Shown: positions 11,601 through 26,600, counted from the stretch's first letter. The stretch: DNA of 33,514 nt from Coptodactyla brooksi (GCA_033557675.1 JAWQRM010000060.1:1-33514), one strand, 5' to 3'. Numbers and translations are program-made. The notes: generated from the sequence alone by a model not told the origin.

Positions 11601-14600
11601 ATTGCCCTTTCTAGAAAAAAATGTTTCAAATAAAAGTTGCATTACATCGATGAATTCTTTAGAATTTGAAACTATTTTTGAATGTACAGGGTGTTCGATT
11701 TATTCTAAAAACTACTGAAGATTTTTAAATGAAACATCCTGTACATTGTTCTATTTTTTAAGCCCTTATAAGATTTAAGGACCACCTTAATTATTATATA
11801 AATATTACATTTTGAATATAATAATATTTTAAATATGATATATTATATATATTATTACTATGTAAATATTATACATTATCATGTGTTGTTTCGCATTTTT
11901 GAAAAAAGATGACAGGTACAAATGTAAAATTTTGTTTAGAACTGTTGCTCTTTTTGATTGGAAAAAATTTTTCAAATAAAAGTTGCAGTGCATCAAATTC
12001 TTCAAATTTTGAAACTATTTTTGAATATACAGGGTGCTTGGTTTATTTTAAAAATTACCCAAATTCAGATTTTAGAACAGTCAAGCCTAGGTCTAAAATA
12101 TTTCTTCAATATTTTTTAAAACGCATTACGAAATCGTTGTCATACACATTAACTAGTTTTCTCTTTGAATATATTTATTTGTACTTTTCGACAATAAAAA
12201 TAAATTATTAAAAATTTTCTTTCGTGTGGTATAGTTCGAAGCATGGCACAGTACATAGGGCACAAAAAGCTCTCCTGTGAGAGCTTTTTTTTCTGGTGTG
12301 GGTAGTACATAATTGGGAAAACAACGTTTCAATTTTGTAACTAAAAAATTTTTACACCATTGACAAGGAACTTCACTTCTTGATTTTGAAGCTTTATTAA
12401 CTCTTGTGAAAACAGTTTCTCAACAATTACATAACATAAACTTGTAAAGTCTTCTGAAGATGATTATTTAATCGAAACTAGTTAAGCCAAATTATACATT
12501 AATACAGCCAGAAGAGTATTATTTCGACATTACCCCTCTTTGATTTATGGTACCTGGCTATAAACAGATAAGCAATGAAACAACTATTTGGCATGCAAAA
12601 AGTGAAATAATTAAAAAAATATATAAACTGGCAAATACTTAATATCATGGTTTCATTTTTATGATCTCGTCGAGCCAACCACTACTCTGTGTTGTACTAT
12701 AGCAGTGCACAATGGCTCTCTCATGATAATGTCTTATCACGTACCATTTTTATTTTCCTTAAAGAATGAGAGCTTTATTTTCCTTAAAGATGCCAAGTAT
12801 TTTACTGACACAGATGTTTTAATAAGGCTAGTATACTTATGCAACGAGTTCGAGAAAATGCTGCTTTTGATTCTCAACAATTGCACAGAATTTTTTCATA
12901 CATAAACTTTCCAATATCAGCTGTCAGGCTAAAATACAACTAATGCCTTTGCTGCGAAAAAAACGAAATTACTTTCTGAACAACCCAATAAAATAAATAA
13001 GTACAAAGTTGAGGGTTTAGAATATTTGGCTTTGTAACAAACCTTGGGCATTCTTTTTCCAACTTTGGTTTAATAGTTGACATTTGTTTTAGACTTAGAA
13101 ATGAGTATGGTCGAAATATCTGCGCAATACCTGTACATATCACTTCTGTCCCTTTCTGGAATCCTCTGGTGGACATGTTCGATGCTGGCTTCCTTCTCGA
13201 TGTCCCTCGAGTGCCTGGGGCTCTGGTCTACAGGGTTCATTTCGGCGGTCGGGGGCACGGCGTACTTCAAGTCGAGCTTCGAGCCCAACCTATCGTGTCG
13301 GTGGTGGCTGTTCTGCTCCCACCTGCCCTGGTGGTGGCCGTACTTGGAGGGGCTGTTCTGAATGTTCGGGCTCGAAGGCTCTATCTTCGACAGGGTCGTC
13401 TTGAGGTCGTCGTGCGCGTTTGGTATTATCCGGCTGCCGAGGGACTTGGAGTTCTGGTTGTTGAACGAATCGTAACTCGACAGGGAATCCTATCAACAGC
13501 CTTAAATATATTTTTACTTTCTTAACGACCCGTAACTCACCGATTTCGAGTTCTGACTTCTCTCCAACGATCCTAGCTTGTTAGCAAAGTTGTGGTCCGC
13601 GTTTTGGTCCGGCGGTTTGGTGCCGAAGAGCCTTTCGTGCGCGGAGGGCCTAAAATGAAAAAGAAATATATGAAAGGTTTAAACACAACAGAAATGAACT
13701 TTTGGAACTACTGGAACAGGAAAGTCAATTACATGAACCAGATCTTAAAAAATAATTCCACAAGCAACAAGATTTAAATTTCTGTGGATTATTTAACAAG
13801 TATTGTATAAAAGCAACTCATAAAATGGGCAATAATATAAATCCTATCACACCTAAGATAATACAGAAAACCTTTCACTGTAATAAGCACCTCTAATAAT
13901 AATATACTGCATTTAATGTATTGTTATCTTCTCTGAAATGGGTCTATAACTCCTTGAGGACTTTTCATAAATAAATTAATAATTTCTTTTTAGCAATTTA
14001 CAATCTACGACTTACCCGTTGGATTTTGTGGGTGTTGAGATTAACCCTAATGGTTTGACGGCCCTGTCGACCCTCGGCGGTAGGTCCGGGGCCGTCCCGT
14101 ATATTCCTTCACGACCAGACGGCTGCTCATTCATGCTGAGCGTTTTCGAGTGATTGAAATGGCCGTGCAGGGTGCTGGCCTGGCGTTTGTGCGCCCCGCC
14201 CTTGCCGTAGTCCTCCGCGCGTTCCGTCTTGCCGTACTCCTGCGCGCTGCCGTAGTGGCCCTTGTTGTAGTTGGGCATGTCGCTGTTCAGGATCTCCTGC
14301 GAGTCGCTGGGCGTTATGTAGTTCATGTCCTTGCTCGTGGAGGTCGGCGATTGGGGCTCACTCGAGTTCTGATTGTTGAATCCGTACCTCGTGTCGTAAG
14401 TTGGCTAAACAAAGTCGAGATGTCAGAAAAAACTTATAAGGGCAAATTTAAGTACAACTAGATACATGTCATTGTTTTAGATGTAACTTCAACTTGATGT
14501 TAAATTTATTTTTATTTGCTATTTCTTTTATTTCTGCTTGGATATTATGGCTTCTATGGCTCTGTAGACTGGTGGTTCTTTTTTTTATAGTTTCAATTCA

Positions 14601-17600
14601 TTTCTAACTTAATCTGTTCAAGTTTTCTTAAGTTTCTAATGTAAAACAGCTCCGAGGACCATAATTGTATAACACTTTAAATAGCTTTGTTTTCGGTAAC
14701 TTGCACTCTTGAAATTAGCGCATCTGATGCATCAAACCAGCAATTAATGAGGTATCTTAGTCTGCAGGCAATTAAACTATAATAAATCATATTTTTATGT
14801 TTATGGCTAATCATATATGAACATTTCCTCAGTGCGCCCACTACTGGAGCTGTTCCCCTGATAATATATTCTATGTGTTTACTTCAACTTAATTTATCAT
14901 TGATATATAGACCCAGATACTTATAATATGGTGCACAGTTTAGAGGGGTATCATTAAAAGTTATTTTTACATCATGAAATGGCTTGTTTTTTTGTTTTAT
15001 ACACATATAAACAGTTTTGTTTATGTTAGTACTAAGCTTACTATGTTTCAACCAATCAGACATGGATCTGAATAGATGAGGGTAAAATATCTTGATTTAT
15101 TAAGGATTAAAATCCTTTTAATCGTTTCAGTTTTTTTATTGGGGGTTTTACCTGATACGGCGGCAGCACATCGTTGGTGCTGCTGTCGGGCATCACGACG
15201 CTCGGGTCGGAGCTGGCCTTGGTCAGACGGCCGTTATTGCTGCCCGTACCGGACAGGCCGGGGGAGACGGGCGGCCCCGGGCTGTGCTCCAGGTCGCTCT
15301 CCGGGGAGCTAGCGTACGAGAGTCGTAACGATGACATGGGGAACAAGAAATCATCGGAAAGCGATTCCTCGGGCTAAAATGTACAATAACAAGAAATGCA
15401 ATGCAGGTTGCGATGATCGAAATGGGTTTTTTAGCGGCGGGAGACGGGCAAAATAAAAACGCAAGATCTCTTTGCGCGGGGGGTCGGATTATGTACACGG
15501 GTTAGGGGTTGGGTTAGGGCGGTCGTCAACCTTTCGAATTACGTCTCTGAGAGTTTTTAACTTCCATCCAAACTCTCAACTCTATGCAGGCTCTCTGTTA
15601 AATAGTCAGGAAAGTATTTCTTCTTTTCCTTTGAAGCACAGTTCCACAATTTGTTACACAATTCGGACTTCAACACAAAGTTTAAAATTGGTGGATGCGC
15701 CGTAATACATTTTTAAAAAATCAAAATTTTTAAAAGAATTTTCTGTTCCTCTATATACATTACATGTTTCTTGTAGATTTCGAGGTGCTGAAAAAGAATA
15801 TGTTTGTAAAAATATTCCATCACCCCCTAATTTTAAGAAATTTCATTTATACGGTTTGAATTATATAGGGTTATTGTATAGCAATTACTTTGTATTCTTT
15901 TTACATAAATTTTGTTTACAATTATCTTGTTTTCACATCATAATTAGAAGATATGTGCAGATTTTAAAGTAATTGTCATTCTCATTGGTATGCAACTAGG
16001 TTATACAAATTACTGCTGTTTCCCATGAGTGGGACTGCAAGGAATGAGCATTATATCAAAAAGAAGTGACCAGGGCACAAACAATATATTACAGGTGAAA
16101 AAAATATCCAAAACGTTCCTCTAATCAATCAAAAGAAAGTTATTCTCATCTTCTTATAAAGGTGCCTTAACACCATTTCTTAGGAAATAATGAAAGTCTT
16201 AGCTATGAAAAATTAATTAAAGACATATTAAAAAGTTGCAAAAATTTAGGATGTTTAATGTCATTGAAACCTGATATCAAGACAGGTGGATTCCTAACAT
16301 GGTTGGAGATTACTGTTGGAACCTTATTAGAGAATCTAGTGATTGTATCTACAAGAGAGCAGCATCCACAGTTAAGACATTTACTGCTACATAAAGTACG
16401 AAATTTGAGAAATTTCTTGTGAATATCCCAACACAAAAATTCTCTTACATTTTTCTTAAACTTTATAAACAATGTATATTTTCAGTGTTTTAAATATTAG
16501 TTTTAAGCTTTATAAGTGTTTTTAATTTAACCGTTTATTATTACTAAAACACCAAATTACAAAATTTATAAGCTAAATTGAGTACAAAATTGAGATTTTT
16601 AAGATTTTGAATTTTTTTTAAAGCTGTGGGTGGTGGAATATTTTTAATGTGAAAAAGGTAAAATATAAAAGTCACCACTTATTTAATGAGGAAGAGAAAC
16701 CTTTTAAATCAGTGAATTATTATCTACTACTTTTGGCAATTGTTTAACAAAGCATCTGAAGAACAATTTGCAAACGCTGTTAATTTAATAAAACTGTTGA
16801 TTAAAAAAGGAAATTTTGAAGAATATTACGAAATTTAACAGCTTTCTTTTACTCAATAAAGTTGTTTAAAGCTGTCCTTCTTTTATAATTTATATTGTTA
16901 TTGCATATTCTATCGTCGTACGTTTTTGTGTAGTTCGAGGTTTTGTCGAGGCATTTAAGAAGAAAAAAGTTACTTTTATCACAAGAATTAATGGTAATTT
17001 CAATAAATTTTATTGGATTGTTTGGAAAGTGATTTCGTTTTTTTTTTCACAGCAGAGGCTTTAGTTGTATTTTAACCAACCATTTCATTCTAAACTATAT
17101 GCATTATATATTCTGACAGCCGACATTACAAAGTTTATATGTGAAAATATTTCGTTCGGTTCTGTGCAATTGTTTTCTTTTTGTGTCTTACAAAACATGG
17201 AGAATCAAAAGCAGCATTTTCGGCACATTTTGCTTTTTTATTACAGAAAAGGTAAAAATGCCATTCAAGCGAGAAAAAAATTATGTAATGTATATGGAAT
17301 GTATTAACAGAATGCCAATGTCAAAGCTGGTCTGCAAAATTTTTTGCAAAAGTTTGCAAATTTTTTTTTCGAGTTTGTAAAAGTTTTGGGAGACTGCCAC
17401 GATCAATTCTAAAGTGTATCAACTGGACAAATAAATTGCACGATTTTTTGTAAACTGGTCTGCAAAATTTTTTGCAAAAGTTTGCAAAAGTTTAGAGAAT
17501 TTTTAGGAGCTCTTTCCAAAATGTTGGAAGAGAATATCACAATCGATTCTAAAGTGTAGTCATCAACTGGACAAATAAATTGAATGATTTTTTTGTAAAC

Positions 17601-20600
17601 TGGTCTGCAAAATTTTTTGCAAAAGTTTGCAAAATTATTTGCAAGTTTGTAAAATTTTTGGGAGCTCTTTTCAAAATGTTTGGGAAATTACCACGATCAA
17701 TTCTAAAGTGTACTGTTATAAACTAGACAAATTGCATGATTCACTCAAACAAAGAAGGCCAGAACTGATCAATAGGAAAGGTATACTTCCACCAAGATAT
17801 TGCGAGACCGCATATCAGTTTGGTAATTTGCTAAAAGCTTTTAACAAAGTAACCATATGTATCATATTTTCCAGATTTATTTTACTTAGATTTACATTAC
17901 TTCAAATGAAGCGGTCAAAAATGACTTGGATCAGTTTCTTGCCAGCAAGGGTCAGAAGTTTTATAAGCATGAAATCATGCTACTGCTTGAAAGGTGGCAA
18001 AAGATGTTGATGGCAAAAGAATCTTGTTGTTGTAAGATCAAAAAAAGGACTTACTTTCCAAACAACCTAATAAGTGTATTAATAGAATTGTAAAAATTCA
18101 TTAAAATTAAATTATCTACACATTTCTCAATAAATAGATAATCAACAAAAACACAAAAGCTTCTATTAGGTATTGAAAGGTTGACGACCCCCCGCTATCA
18201 AACTAAATAAACAAAAAAAAGCATGATGTATGTCAGAACCGAAGCGTTAGTAGGTCGATTTTAAATTTCCCCGTATAACTCTTCCTGAATTATCTGCGAC
18301 CTCAGATCGAACTTGATCGGTACGGAGTACAGCCGTTCGTAGTCGTTACTTTGATCGAAATTCCTACTTTCGAAGTTTGCGGTCTTCACGCCGAGCACGT
18401 TGTAACGTCTCGCGGCGTTTAGATTCGTATCCTTCGGCTGTATCTTTACACTGACGGGTTTGAGGAAGTCGTAATCGTCTTCTCTGCCACCGCAGTTGTT
18501 GTAATAGTTACGATTATCGTTAGTGTTCAAGAAAAGATGGCCGTTACTGTTACTGTTGTTAATGTTGTTATTTTTGCAAACGTTCGGCACACGATAGTTA
18601 CGAAATGTACTTGCATATGATTGATTTTGATTCTGGTAAACGTTCGGGAGGAGGCCGCCGTTCAGGCTAAGCTGGCTTTGCGAATCGAACGGGAACGGGA
18701 AGTGAAAGGGGCATTCGGAGGCCGCGTACATGGACGCGGGCGGGTTAGTTTTGCGAACGCGCGGCCGAGACGCGCGGTATCGGGCGGGCAGGGACCTTGC
18801 TCTGGGTTTTAGGGTAACAAACGGGAAATATATGTCCGTAAACATGTCATAGTTGAGCTGAAACCAAAGTGTTAACAGTTAGAAGTGACCCACCACCGCG
18901 ATCGAAGGCGAAACTGTGGTTTCTGACGATATCTTAAGGCTCACCTTCGTTTCGCTCATCCAAACGGCCCCGCTCTGTTGCTTGTCTATTATTTCCCGAA
19001 TTTTCCTGTACCACGTGTCTGAATTGTCGTTCAAAGTGACCGTGGAGCAAAATATGTGACTCCAAACCTTGTCCAGCTTCTGGCATTGCTCCAACAGTTT
19101 CTTCGAACTTTTATGGGCAGATCTAGAAAGAAAATACTCTTTTCAGTCAACCAATAACAAAACTAAACCAATCCTATACTTTGGTAGCCCTTGTCTTAGT
19201 TGTTTTATAACGATTTTCGCTTCTGCCTTAAAGAATACCACCACAGGGTATAGCTGAGCGTAATTAAGTCGTTCGACCGCATTTGGCGTGATGTCCAATA
19301 AAGCATGCTTTCCTGTGGATATTACCTCCCGAATCGCAGACAGGCGAATGATGTTCGAGGCTCCCTTAGTCTTTTCCTCCGCGTTATTGTCCAGTTCTGC
19401 TTAAAAGTGAAGTTTCTTTTCGGACGGTTCGAAATGCATTTAAAAAACCCACTTACGCGGTGATATAAACTTGTCGGGGAAGTCTTTCAACAGCTTTTCT
19501 CTGGCCATGTCGGCGATCGGTCCGAACAGGATCACGGGTCTCGTGAACCCCGGGTGTTTGAGAACTACCCGTTCGTAGGCCGGGAATTTCGAAACCGTGT
19601 CCGAAAACAGAATGTCGTCCCAATGTTCCTAAAAATTAAGCCAAATAGAAACAATCAAATTCAATCTTCTAAAAAAATTGTAAATATAGAGCATTTTTTC
19701 ATTAATTTCCATAGAATTACTAAGAAAACGTGATATCCCAATAAATCAGACTGTATATAAATTAAAATCTATAGTTTTTTTTCTTTTACTACATAAAATC
19801 CCTTTTAAAATTTATGTTCACATCAATATTTTCCATATTTTTGAAATTCACTTTTATTTTTCTAATGGAAATGCACATTCGAAAATTACTTGAAATTCTA
19901 AATACAGAGCATTTTTCAAATTTCAAATTGAACAAGTAATAAAGAAGATATCAACCAGTATCTACTTTGGCAAGAGTAAGCCAAATCATAAATACATTTT
20001 ATTTCTTTTTGTTTGTTAATTTTATTGAGTGGATAATTATAACATCTACTGACAAAATATCTGAATGCTGAAAACAATTTCTTTAATAAATTACTAATAA
20101 TACAGTAATATATCAGGAAAATGCTTTATCCAAACGATGAAGATTTTATTTTTTTCTAAATTCACAACTATTATTTTTCGAATGGAAACACACATTTGAA
20201 AATTACTTAAAATTCTGAGTACAAAGCATTTTTCAATTTTGAAATTGAACAAGTAATAAGGAAGATGTCGCCAATTTTGTAAAACAATAAACAATCGTGT
20301 AGGTGCCGCACAGCACACAACTTTCTCCTTGAGCTTAACCTTGAGTATTTTGATTCAATAATGTACATTTTTCTATTTTTTATTATATTTTTTATATTAA
20401 TTTTTTATAATGTTATTTTTTTATATTATATCCTTGTAGATTTTAAATATTTCAAGATTTTACTTGGGAAGATTCCCACATGATGTCAATTATTGTTTTT
20501 TTTACTGATTTTTTACTTTTTTTCGTTGTGTTATTTTAAAACATAAAGTATAATTTGCAAATCAAAATGTTTTGCAGTATATGTTCTTTAATAAATTACT

Positions 20601-23600
20601 AATAATGCAGTGTGTATTATAGGAAACTAAAAATGAAAATGAAGCAAAACTGGCATAGCATTGAAGTAAGGAAAGTTCTTTTCTTCTCGAACAAACATAG
20701 ATCTATCTATACAATATTTTTAAGAAATTCTTTATTGAATTCCTTTTTATATGTGCTGATAGGATTGTTGTCCTATATTTTGACATTTCCCCATACAATT
20801 TAAGTTGTAGGTTATGATTATTGGTGCATTGTTGCCACATTGTCAGAATTAAACTGTCAAATATTGTTTGGCAACATTGTATCAAATATAGATCACCTCT
20901 CTACACAATATTTTTAAGAAAATTATGTATTGAGTTTCTTTTTATATGTGCTGATAGGATCATAGTCATATATTTTGACATTTCCTCATACAATTTGAAT
21001 TGTAGGTTATGATTATTGATGCATTGTTGCCACATTGTCAGAATTAAACTGTCAAATATTGTTTGGCAACATTGTATGAATAATTACAACTTTGAATCCA
21101 ACTAGATTTAAAGCTAGCTTTATCGGGATTGCAAGTAATTCTTTTTCTCACCTTTCCTAAACTTTTCGACCTGCGATTCGAGCTTCTCCTCCTTCGGAAG
21201 AAGTTCCCTCTCGATTCGTTGGCTGTCATCTCTTTCTTGGTGGCATTAAATTGCGCTGTCGCCAATTCTTCGGCTCTGGACTTGTTCGGGATTATACCTT
21301 TTTGTATTTCCTGATTGTTAGGACCTGAAATGCGATTAAATAGATTGTGTATATTGTAAATTTTCGTTTTGATAGCTGTACCTATCCGAAACACTTGCCA
21401 ACAGCCGACCACTCCATTGTACAGGGTATCGATGACGTGGAATATATCTCCGGATTTAAAGGATAGTTCTCCCTTGGCCGGATTTTCGTAGTGAAAATGA
21501 GTTTTGATATAAAAACTGTCGCCTTTTTGCGAAGCCACTATACTGTCGTACTCCTCTTTGCAGTACTGCACAATCAGTTCGATCCTGTCCTGCAAACTGA
21601 GCAGAAATAAGACAGCTTCTTCACGCGTTACACCCGTCATGTCCATATCGTTGACCTTGAAAAGATTGGAAATTATTATAGTTAAGACGAAAGAGACAAC
21701 TCCACACGAACTTTTAGTATTTTATCTCCTGGCTGCAGGCCTTGTAAAGAAGCAGGGCTGCCCGGCTGGACGGCAGTTACGAAAATACCCACGAAATTAC
21801 CACCCGTCAGACGTATGCCCACCGATCCCTCCTTATGGAAAGTTATGAACCGCGCATCCGGACTGAAATTGCACAAAGAGTCGATTATTTTCTATTTAGG
21901 AGGGTAGTGTGGTATAGAACCTTAAGGATACAATGTCTTAAAATAGCATAAATACAAAAGCAATTCAAATTTTGAAATATCGCTTTGGGGACATCTTCTC
22001 CATAATCTTAAGCTAATAAAAGATTCGATTTTTTCAAACTTCTAGACCCCCTTAAACAATTGAAACTTACATGGGCTGTTGTTTCGTCTTTAATATTATG
22101 GGGTCCTCATCGTACAACCTCCCTCTACTGTAGTAATCTGCAAGAATCATTAGGATCATTAGGAAATATTAAAAAAGTAAAGAAATAGACACCAAGGCAG
22201 TAAAGAATAAGTTTTTTACCTTCCGGTCTTGGTGGAGGTGGCCTGGGTGGTTCCTCCCTCCCCTTAGACCTCCCGTAGCTGCTCCGGTCCAGTTGGCTGA
22301 GGTTATCCTGCGACAGGGGGCCCCTGAGACGACCCCGCGGCACCAAATTGCTCTTGTCTTCGTTTAGAGAGTTGGGTCCGCTCCCCGGGTCCATTTTGTC
22401 ATCGAACCCGTTGTTCAGGTTTGGATTCCTGGTCGGCGGTTGGACGTACAGGTTCTGGTTGGAGTAGCTCTGCCCGGCCGTCAAGAAATCGTCTCCTGAC
22501 AAACGGGAAAGATTCGAATTACGCTCGGGCGTTCGTTCGTCGAACGTAGTGCAGTATACACCTTTATAAAAATTGTTAACTGCACCTGTTGTGCTTAGGG
22601 AGCTCTGGGTTTGGTGGATCGCGTTCTGGTGGTTCGGCGGGGCTGTGTCCCTGTTCACCGTCACGTGCAGCTTGTCTTTCGAACTGTCGATTATCTTCTT
22701 CGCCTCCTTCAGTGACATCAGGTCGTTGCAGTTCGTGTTGTTCAGTTTGACAATGAAGTCTCCTTCTGTTAGGACTTGGTTCGTGTTTAAGAGTTGTTCC
22801 CTCGCCTTGGCAGAGATTTCTTTTATGAACAGCTTGCATCCTAGTACGATACCAAAATCTGAAACATATAAAAATAGTTTATATTTAAAAGTTAAATTTA
22901 TAAAATAAACAGTTAACACAAACAGCATTTACCTTCCTTCTTAGAATTCTTTGTCAAAGTTACTTTCGGCGGTAAAGGATTAATTCCGAGCGCAGCCAAC
23001 GGGGTACCGGGAAAAGAAGCGCTGTGACTGTGCTGAATGATCCTCCTCTTAATTACCAAAACCACCGTATCGCCGGAATCTCGCAGCACTTGAACCGCCG
23101 TCGCGTAATCCACGTTTTGCAAGGAAATACCGTTGACGGATATGATCCTATCGTTCACCCTGTGCGAAAATTTCATTAGTTTAAGTGAATAATAAAAGAT
23201 GCTTTACAAATAGTTGCAGATTGTTAATCTAGGCGAAAAATCCTTTAATTTGAGTGGTCGCACCGCATAGTTACTTTTAAAACTAAAAAATTCGGATATT
23301 CAAGATGGCCGATTGTCAAAAAAAAAACAATTGAACGCTACTCTGATGTTTTTTAAATAATCATATCGAGTTTGTACTCAAATTAAAGCATTTTTCAGCC
23401 TGTAGTCAAATATATTATTATTTTCCATCGTTAATGGCGTTTGGCTATCTCTAAAAATCGCATCACCCTTATTACCGTGCAAGGTAACATCCAACTTTGG
23501 TAATAAAAGTTTGATAAGTTCGCATATAGCTTAAACCATTTCATATTATTAATACCCACGAAAAATCCTTCAATTTGAGCAGTTGCACCGTATGGTTATC

Positions 23601-26600
23601 TTTAAAATTAAAAAGTTACGACATTCAAGATGGCGGTTTACAAAAAAAAAACAATTGAAAGCTACTTTGTCATTTTTCTAGATAACCATATCGAGTTTGT
23701 ACTCAAATTAAAGCATTTTTCACCCTGTACCCAAATGTATACTTATTTTTTTTATTAATTAAAAAAGTGCTTTTAAAGTGCCGAGATAGCAAATCGCATT
23801 ATCTTACTTTTGCAAAATAAAACTTGTTTTTATGATGATATAAATTTGCGTAGCGCTTAAACAATTATATATTCTTAATCTAAAAGAAAAATCCTTTAAT
23901 TTGATGGGTCGCACCGTACGACTATCTTTAAAACTAAAAAGTTACGATATCCAAGATGGCCGCTTGTCAAAAAAAAAACAATTGAACGCTACTCTGTTAT
24001 TTTTAAAAATAAACCTATCGTGTTTGTAATCAAATTAAAGCATATTTCGCCCTGTACCAAAATATATAATTGTTTTTATTGGATTGCGCTTAAACAATTA
24101 CAGATTCTCTATCTAATTATGTAAGAAATCTACTGAATCTTAATCTAATTAATTACTAATCCAATAATTAATAATTGATCTAATCTAATCATGAAAAATC
24201 CTTTAATTTGACAGGTCGCACCGTACGGTTATCTTTAAAACTACAAAGTTACGATATCCAAGATGGCCGCTTGTCAAAAAAAAAACAATTGAACGCTACT
24301 CCGTTATTTTTTAAAATAAACCTATCGTGTTTGTACTCAAATTAAAGCATTTTTCGCGCCCTATTCGAATATATTACTATTTTCTGCCGTTAAAAGCGTT
24401 TGGCACTCACTGGAGAAGTCTTTCGGCCGGTCCCGAAGCCAGCACATCGCTGACCGCGATGCTCGGATCTCCCGACGCAAAATGGGGATTGTCCCTACCT
24501 CCGGACACAGCAATGCCGAAACCATATCCGGGGACCCTCGTGACCGTTATCTGTTTGAACTCCCATCCTCTCTCCTGCAAACGAGATAGAATTCTTTGAA
24601 ACGTTAGAAAAAGAACGTTATTAAAGCAGTTCATTATCGCTCATGGGTCCGCGAGATCAGAAATAAATTGACGAAAGGAGACCCGACTCAATTGCCGGGG
24701 AGGTTCGCAATTTTTGCATACGCCGGTGATCGAAAATCGGAGACAGGTGGTGGTGCCCCGCGCGGCGCTATAGTCAAGGTCACCGCAAGATTTTGTCCTT
24801 GTCAGGACGACTCGGGCGCAATCTTTTCGATATGTAAGGGAGGCAGGAGGAACAGGTCTTGAAAAAGTTGAATTCCAGCCTCTACAACTTTAGCGAGTTA
24901 TTCTAGACCTGTCACGGTGCGGTTTCGCTGTATTTTCTCTTTTCACGAGTCAATTATGTCTCCAGTGACCCGCTTGGCACGACACACGCGTTCTCTGTGC
25001 AACTCTCGTCTAACGCAAATAACTTTTTGGGGACGTCCGGGCCATTCTTAAGTGGGTTTTGCGTGATTAAACTTCTAATAACACTTCTAACGCGATTTTT
25101 TATTTAATTTTGCGCGTTTTTCATAATATACATGCGCGTATCGTTGAAACGATTTCAGATTCTTAATCTGCGGAGAAAATCCTTTAATTTGATGGGTCGC
25201 ACCATAAGGTTATCTTGAAAACTAAAGAAGTTACACCATCCAAGATGGCGGCTTGCATAAAAAACAATTGAACGCTACTCCGTTGTTTTTTAAGATAAAC
25301 CTATCGAGTTTGTACTCAAATTAAAGCAGTTTTCACCCTGTATCCGAATACATAATCATTAACGGCGTTTTCGCAATAATACAAAAATAATTTGATTAAT
25401 TTAATTTTTCTGTATGGATTCATAATCACCGTAGAAAATCCTTTAATTCGAGCCGTCGCACGACGTGGTTATCTTTAAAAATTTCGACTTAACCTCAAAA
25501 TCAAAATGGAGAAAAACAATTGACGACTATCCCCAACTTCGTTATCTTTAGAGATACCCCCGTCGTGTTTGGGCTCATATTTCGCGATTTTTCGTCTAGA
25601 TTTCAAATCTGCGAAGAAGGACCTCCTAATCGTTCTTCTCGCGAAAGTTAAAGTTAAGCATTCGTCGTTAATGAATAACTTATTACATAAATAGAAGATA
25701 AATGTTATGCATATGACAGTCGTAAAAACACCTGTTCGCGTAATGTTCGGAAAACGCACCGTTTTTCAAAAGGACGTGACACATCATCTATTTATAAAGA
25801 TTCGAAACATTCGTCATTCGAAAATAAACTTGCGCTGTCTGTTAAACGGGGGTTTACAACAACATTTACCTCTGAATTAACGACGTGTAGCGATATCGTG
25901 CGCGATTCGCGTTAGCAATGCTCGATCTACATAGATAATTGCAGATCTGGTAGCTGTAAATCTGGGATCACTTTCACGCCAATTATATCGTTAGAGTCGC
26001 TGAAATGTATTTTGAAAGTCCCCGTTTCCTGAAATGCCATTCTCTCGGACAAATAGAAATTACATTTTCGAAAAAATATTTCAGAACTTTTAACTTCTCC
26101 CCGTCTTAATTGGATTACTATTTAGAGCAGTGTATGGCGACAATTCTTGTGGATTATAATTGAACTTATAAGTTAACGTCCAGCACGGAATGCAACGCGA
26201 TCCAATTAGTGTAAAATCTAGACCATATCTTGGTTTCTTCTCTTGGCTTACAATTCTAGACTCATATGTGTGCAATATTCAATGCTCGGTTTAAGGATGT
26301 GTTATGCATTACATATTTGCATTTCGTTATTTGAATTATTAATTAGGTACGACCTTGAAACATACAGGATATCTATGAAATCCTGCAAAATAACTCTTGG
26401 ATGTAATTAGATCGCATTAACGGTTGCAGATTCTTAATCCACGGGGAAAATCCTTTAATTTGATGGGTCGCACCGTACGGTTATCTCGAAAACTAAAGAA
26501 GGTGCATCTTCCAAGATGGCGGCTTGCATAAAAACAATTGAATGCTGTTCCATCGTTTTTAAAGGTAAACCCGTCGAGTTTGTACTCAAATTAAAGCATT

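Noticed and set aside
12264..12289. Perfect hairpin plus T run as a terminator
   Set aside because: No pol III or prokaryotic gene ends here; it is intronic DNA in a eukaryote.
15498..15522. TTAGGG-like stretch as an interstitial telomere
   Set aside because: Only two or three degenerate units, and the insect repeat is TTAGG; too short to call.
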